From NCBI GenBank assembly GCA_035703165.1, contig DASSYR010000025.1:100755-164754 (forward strand): a stretch of DNA of 64,000 bases. Direction: 5' to 3'. This stretch comes from AWTP1-9 sp035703165 (GTDB lineage Bacteria; Bacteroidota; Bacteroidia; Chitinophagales; Chitinophagaceae). A program made the translations under genes and the position numbers. Below, one piece after another: positions 60,808 through 64,000 of the stretch; positions within the stretch are counted from its first letter, which is position 1; the number at the start of each line of letters is the position of its first letter. The notes under the pieces are model-generated. The model saw only the letters and a program-made list of their open reading frames with translations. It ran no database searches and was not told the DNA's origin.

Positions 60808-61794
60808 TTATTTAATTGTTTTATGGGCCCTTTTTTTAACCATGCCACCTTTTGCATCTTTTACACTGTTCATTACTACAAAAGCATTAGGGTCAATTTT
60901 TTCTATTTCAGAATTAAGTCGGTTTATTTCGAGGCGGGTAATGATACTGTAAAGAATTTTTGTTTCACCATGTCGTTCACCACTCTTGCCAAATCCTCTT
61001 TCGCCAGTATATACCGTAACACCCCGTCCCATTTTATCTGTTATCATTTTCCTTATTTCTTCATGTTTTATTGAAACTATCATAACACCGGTATATTCTT
61101 CAATACCTTCAATAATAAAATCAACCGTTCTGGAAGCAGCCATGTAAGTCAATACTGAATAAAGAGCTGTTTCGAGACTAAGCAACCAGGCAACAAAGGA
61201 AAAGATAATAATGTTAATAATCAGTATCACATCCCCTACGGTAAAGCCAAGCTTACGGCTTACATAAAGGGCCAATACCTCCGTGCCGTCAATTACTGCA
61301 CCGCCCCGTACTGCAAGGCCAATGCCGGCGCCCAGGAAAAAACCGCCAAAAATGGCTACCAAAATTTTATCTTTCGTAATATCCGGGTAAGGAAAAAAAG
61401 CAACGCAAAGTGCTAATGCTGCAATGGCTAAAGCCGTTTTTAATGCAAATTGTTTACCAATTACTTTATATGCTAGCGCAAAAAAAGGAATATTAATGAG
61501 CATGAGCAGCAAAGGAAGCGATGCGCTTGTAAGTTCATTTATCAACAATGCTACACCGGTAGCGCCCCCATCAATAAACTGATTAGGTACAAGAAAACTG
61601 CGCAGTCCAAAGCCCGCAGCAATAACTCCCATGCCAATCAAAAAAAGATTTACTGTAAACCGCCTGATGGCAGCTTTTAGCTGTAACTGATTTTTCTTTT
61701 TCCTGTATGGCGACATTCCTGGTGCGGAAACATCCTTCTTCTTGCGGTGCTTTACCACTTCGGCTACCACGGCTGATATACCAAAAGGATTCAT
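60808..61794 (-). CDS. YitT-family membrane protein (DUF161/DUF2179)
   Basis: The 328-aa protein has a charged N-terminus of about 45 residues, five or six transmembrane helices (FGLRSFLVPNQFIDGGATGV, GIGLAVRGGAVIDGTEVLAL and VDFIIEGIEEYTGVMIVSIK are the family segments), and a C-terminal DUF2179 domain (MGRGVTVYTGERGFGKSGER). YitT proteins are of unknown transport function. An internal Met at residue 27 is an alternative start. It is the last complete gene of the stress island. Confidence 0.93.
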   Translation of the reverse strand: MNPFGISAVVAEVVKHRKKKDVSAPGMSPYRKKKNQLQLKAAIRRFTVNLFLIGMGVIAAGFGLRSFLVPNQFIDGGATGVALLINELTSASLPLLLMLINIPFFALAYKVIGKQFALKTALAIAALALCVAFFPYPDITKDKILVAIFGGFFLGAGIGLAVRGGAVIDGTEVLALYVSRKLGFTVGDVILIINIIIFSFVAWLLSLETALYSVLTYMAASRTVDFIIEGIEEYTGVMIVSIKHEEIRKMITDKMGRGVTVYTGERGFGKSGERHGETKILYSIITRLEINRLNSEIEKIDPNAFVVMNSVKDAKGGMVKKRAHKTIK

Positions 61795-61967
61795 GATGTT
61801 GCTTTTAATGTAAAATTACTCCTATACCTAAACCTATTTACCAGGGTCAGCACTTTTTATTGGCATTTTAATCCCGGGTTAATCCTTTCTTTGTGTTTCA
61901 GGCATCAGTTTATTATATCGTCCTTCGTTTATCATTTTATAAGTACTCACTTTTAAACCAGTCATTT

Positions 61968-62075
61968 ATGAAAACATTTTTGCTTATTGAAGATAATGAA
62001 AACCTGCAGGTAGATATTGGCAAAATCCCGGCGATTGATCAGAATGCTGTGCTCATAGCATCCAAGCAAAAATAA
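61968..62075 (+). pseudogene. Truncated response-regulator-like start
   Basis: MKTFLLIEDNENLQVDIGKI starts like a two-component receiver domain (LLIEDN with the acidic pair) but stops after 35 residues. The following 250 bp are lysine-rich debris with no frame. It is probably the 5' end of a lost regulator gene. Confidence 0.4.
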
Positions 62076-62359
62076 AGATAAGCCGGAGTTGTTATTTAAA
62101 AACCAAAACGAAACAAAAAGCCATATAAACCTGTATTCAAACAAGTGCCCGAAATGCAGCAGTGCTAATCGGTTAAAATTTAAACCTCTTCAAAAAAATA
62201 AGACCCCTCTAAAACTAAGAAGCCCGCCGATAAGACAAGCCCGTTAAAAAATGACGGCACTGCTTTACCAATAGCTGAATTTAGACCACCAAACAATAAA
62301 CCTGTTTTATTTAGACATTATGTGTTTCCTTAAGGTAAAGAAAGATAATAATTATTCAA

Positions 62360-62544
62360 AACATACAGCCATTTTTATACGCTTTTTATGTCATCTGCTT
62401 TCAAGCCTCCATACGTTGCTTTCCGGTTATAAAAAGTAATCTGGTGAACACCCCGTTCCCGGCAAATCTTTTTTAACAACTATGTCGGCCTCCTGTTTCA
62501 TGATAGCAGCCATAAATTGACCTTTGGTAAATCTTGTTTTTTGC
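62360..62544 (-). mobile_element. IS3-family orfA remnant
   Basis: The minus strand reads MQKTRFTKGQFMAAIMKQEA then, after a one-base shift near 62476, KICRERGVHQITFYNRKATYGGL. This is the helix-turn-helix start of an IS3-family orfA (usual form ICRELGIS..TFYNWKAKYGG). The remainder and the orfB part are missing. Confidence 0.7.
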
Positions 62545-62607
62545 ATGATTAATAATTTTAAAATTAAAGAGTATTCCCTAATTACCAATTGCCAAGATGA
62601 GTACCTT

Positions 62608-62754
62608 TACAATAGCTTTACTACGCATTTATTAAAAAGCGATAGGAGCGTAAAATACATACAGACCCTTCTCAGGCATACTTCCGGTAAAACAACCGAC
62701 ATATATACACTGTAGCCGTAATTTTTTTTAATTTAATTAAAAATCCGATAGATT
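62608..62754 (+). pseudogene. 3' end of a tyrosine recombinase (integron/Xer type)
   Basis: The frame encodes YNSFTTHLLKSDRSVKYIQT and LLRHTSGKTTDIYTL before a stop. This is the last part of the catalytic domain, with H-x-x-x-H/W...Y order: LLRHTSGKTT then the tyrosine of IYT. The first His box has Asn (YNSF for RHSF), so it is inactive. A one-base indel after IYT hides the normal HVAVN..LIKNP ending, which is recognisable in the following bases. It merges into repeat copy D and is the longest integrase piece in the window. Confidence 0.7.
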
Positions 62755-62810
62755 GGCGAAAAAATAACTGGCCCTATAATGGATATTAGAGCAATGCGCT
62801 AATATAGTTG
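62683..62810 (+). repeat. intI-end/attI-like repeat, copy D
   Basis: TCCGGTAAAACAACCGACAT opens the copy, as in copy A. The conserved non-coding block ATGGATATTAGAGCAATGCG leads to TATAGTTG at 62803-62810, where similarity stops. The terminal G/TT core is altered to GTCC. It is the most diverged copy and the right-hand member of the direct repeat pair A-D. Confidence 0.75.
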
Positions 62811-62976
62811 TCCAATAAACACATTGGCTTTCCGCTATGCTGGCTGACAAATATATACTGATCGTCTCCTTCGCTTATCGGCTGCAGTCCGGGCTGGACG
62901 AATAACGCCGAGAAGCACAATAAACAATAAGCTTTTGTATCTTTAACCAGCATTCTATGACAAATCCAAAACTAAT

Positions 62977-63990
62977 TTAAGTAGCAAACTGCATTGTAAA
63001 CACATACGGCGTTTGCCGCTTAACAGTTGCAAATATTCTTGCTACAAGCTTGTTTCTGATGTTGTTAAGTATCAGCATAGGATTTTTCCCTTCGTTTAGT
63101 TTACGGTCGTAATAGTTTTTGATTTGCATATCGGTTTTCCTAGCTGTTAATGCTGCCATGTTTAATAATGATTTCATCCGTTTATTAGCCAGATGGCTTA
63201 CCCTATTTCGTCCTTTGATGCTAATTCCTGATTGATGTTCAAAAGGAGCTATTCCTGCATAGCAGGCAAATTTCCTGCTGTTCTCAAACACAGTAAAGCA
63301 CCTGGTATATACAATCAGATAGGCAGCAATGTGTGGCCCCACACCAGGGACTGATTTTAGTAATGCGTAAACCTTATTCATTTGTTCGTTTGCAGTGATG
63401 ATGTCTGTGATCTGCTTTTCTGCCTGTTTAATTTTTGCATCCAGATTCTTAACCAGCTGTTTATTATGCCTGTTAATGTCTCTGATAAGTTCTTTATCTA
63501 TAAACAAAGATGGTTCAGTTAGTGCAACATAAAATGACTTACGTGTTTTCACTAAAAGATTCCGATGGCTGAGAAGAAGCTTCAATCTAATCAATTGCTT
63601 TTCAGGGAGGGTGTACAAGCGGATGTCTGTGCACCTCATTTGAGCATATTTTGCTATAGCTGTTGCATCTGCTTTATCTGTTTTCCCCCTCTTCATACCT
63701 ATTGATTTTAAAATCTCCAATGCAGGAACCATTGCAAACCGGCATTGCTGTTCTGCTAAATAACAGCAGAGCGGCATCGTATAAACGCCTGTATGCTCCA
63801 GGCAAAAAAGGTACTCTTCTTTGGTAACATCTGCTAACTCACCAATCCATTTCAACATCACCCTGATACCTTTCAATGTGTTGTCAAATACCTGATGTTG
63901 TCCTTGCTTTCCATCTGCCTGTAAACAGCAGACATCTAACTTAAATTTTGAAACATCAATCCCAATAAAAACAGAAAATGACTTTTTCAT
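62977..63990 (-). CDS. IS110-family transposase
   Basis: The 337-aa protein has the N-terminal RuvC-like DEDD domain: FIGIDVSKFKLDVCCL, LEHTGVYTMP and RGKTDKADATAIAKYA. The C-terminal Tnp_20 domain reads KSVPGVGPHIAAYLIVYT, FACYAGIAPFEHQSGISIKG and a presumed serine nucleophile in QSGIS. IS110 elements recombine without terminal repeats and use a bridge RNA from the non-coding end upstream of the gene. That end lies beyond the window. The 166 bp downstream (62811-62976) should contain the right end; no terminal repeat is visible there. The gene is complete, with ATG at 63990, and is probably active. Confidence 0.95.
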   Translation of the reverse strand: MKKSFSVFIGIDVSKFKLDVCCLQADGKQGQHQVFDNTLKGIRVMLKWIGELADVTKEEYLFCLEHTGVYTMPLCCYLAEQQCRFAMVPALEILKSIGMKRGKTDKADATAIAKYAQMRCTDIRLYTLPEKQLIRLKLLLSHRNLLVKTRKSFYVALTEPSLFIDKELIRDINRHNKQLVKNLDAKIKQAEKQITDIITANEQMNKVYALLKSVPGVGPHIAAYLIVYTRCFTVFENSRKFACYAGIAPFEHQSGISIKGRNRVSHLANKRMKSLLNMAALTARKTDMQIKNYYDRKLNEGKNPMLILNNIRNKLVARIFATVKRQTPYVFTMQFAT

Positions 63991-64000
63991 AACTTTGCTT

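Noticed and set aside
34971..62810. CRISPR array
   Set aside because: The direct repeats are about 90-130 bp, separated by kilobases, and contain integrase codons. No short regular spacers occur.

Overview
The window is a 64 kb stretch of a Bacteroidota chromosome, most likely of the Chitinophagaceae or a close relative. The evidence is AT-rich DNA, TAnnTTTG-type -7 boxes with almost no Shine-Dalgarno sequences, a gliding-bacteria style set of TonB/ExbB/ExbD genes whose TonB N-termini carry the motif DILFExRNKxYGAYxLR, a short NuoG, and hairpin or low-complexity spacers between operon genes. No rRNA gene, intact tRNA gene or CRISPR array was seen.

Layout. 1-6.9 kb: the 3' end of a thiolase gene, hisS with a low-molecular-weight tyrosine phosphatase, then tonB, a small membrane protein, a PstS-like lipoprotein and a TPR protein. 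7.0-21.5 kb: a complete 14-gene nuo operon (complex I, order A-N), interrupted between nuoF and nuoG by a four-helix-bundle (S23/Avd-type) gene. 21.5-34.7 kb: housekeeping genes, namely a MacB-like permease, an OmpA-type lipoprotein, uvrA, a zinc metalloprotease, an exbB-exbD-exbD-tonB-exbD cluster and mnmE.

34.8-46.4 kb is the accessory region and the most interesting part. It holds direct repeats made of the last codons of a tyrosine-recombinase gene plus about 55 bp ending in a G/TT core (copies A 35.0, B 37.4, C 41.5 and D 62.8 kb). The sequence after the core differs completely between copies. Downstream of B and C are single-gene units separated by 75-140 bp imperfect palindromes that look like integron attC sites, and the first bases of four units match the left box of the palindrome at their own ends. 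I read this as a decayed chromosomal integron of the type in which attI lies at the 3' end of intI. No intact integrase is present. Cargo includes a TIR-DUF3298 protein, a DUF3883 nuclease-like protein, a DUF389 membrane protein and unknowns. Behind copy A sits a compact set of a 66-aa peptide, a haem-oxygenase-fold diiron oxidase and an Fe/2-oxoglutarate dioxygenase, a possible peptide-modifying cluster.

43.4-61.8 kb is a stress and dormancy island: a cupin, CsbD, lmo0937-type miniproteins, an alpha-glucan phosphorylase-like protein, PEP synthase, three universal stress proteins, an SPFH protein, a site-2 protease with CBS domains, a release-factor-like (baeRF) protein and YitT. Six of these form one minus-strand operon with 20-30 bp gaps, preceded by a 30-bp palindrome. 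61.9-64 kb contains IS3 and integrase debris, repeat copy D and an IS110 transposase.
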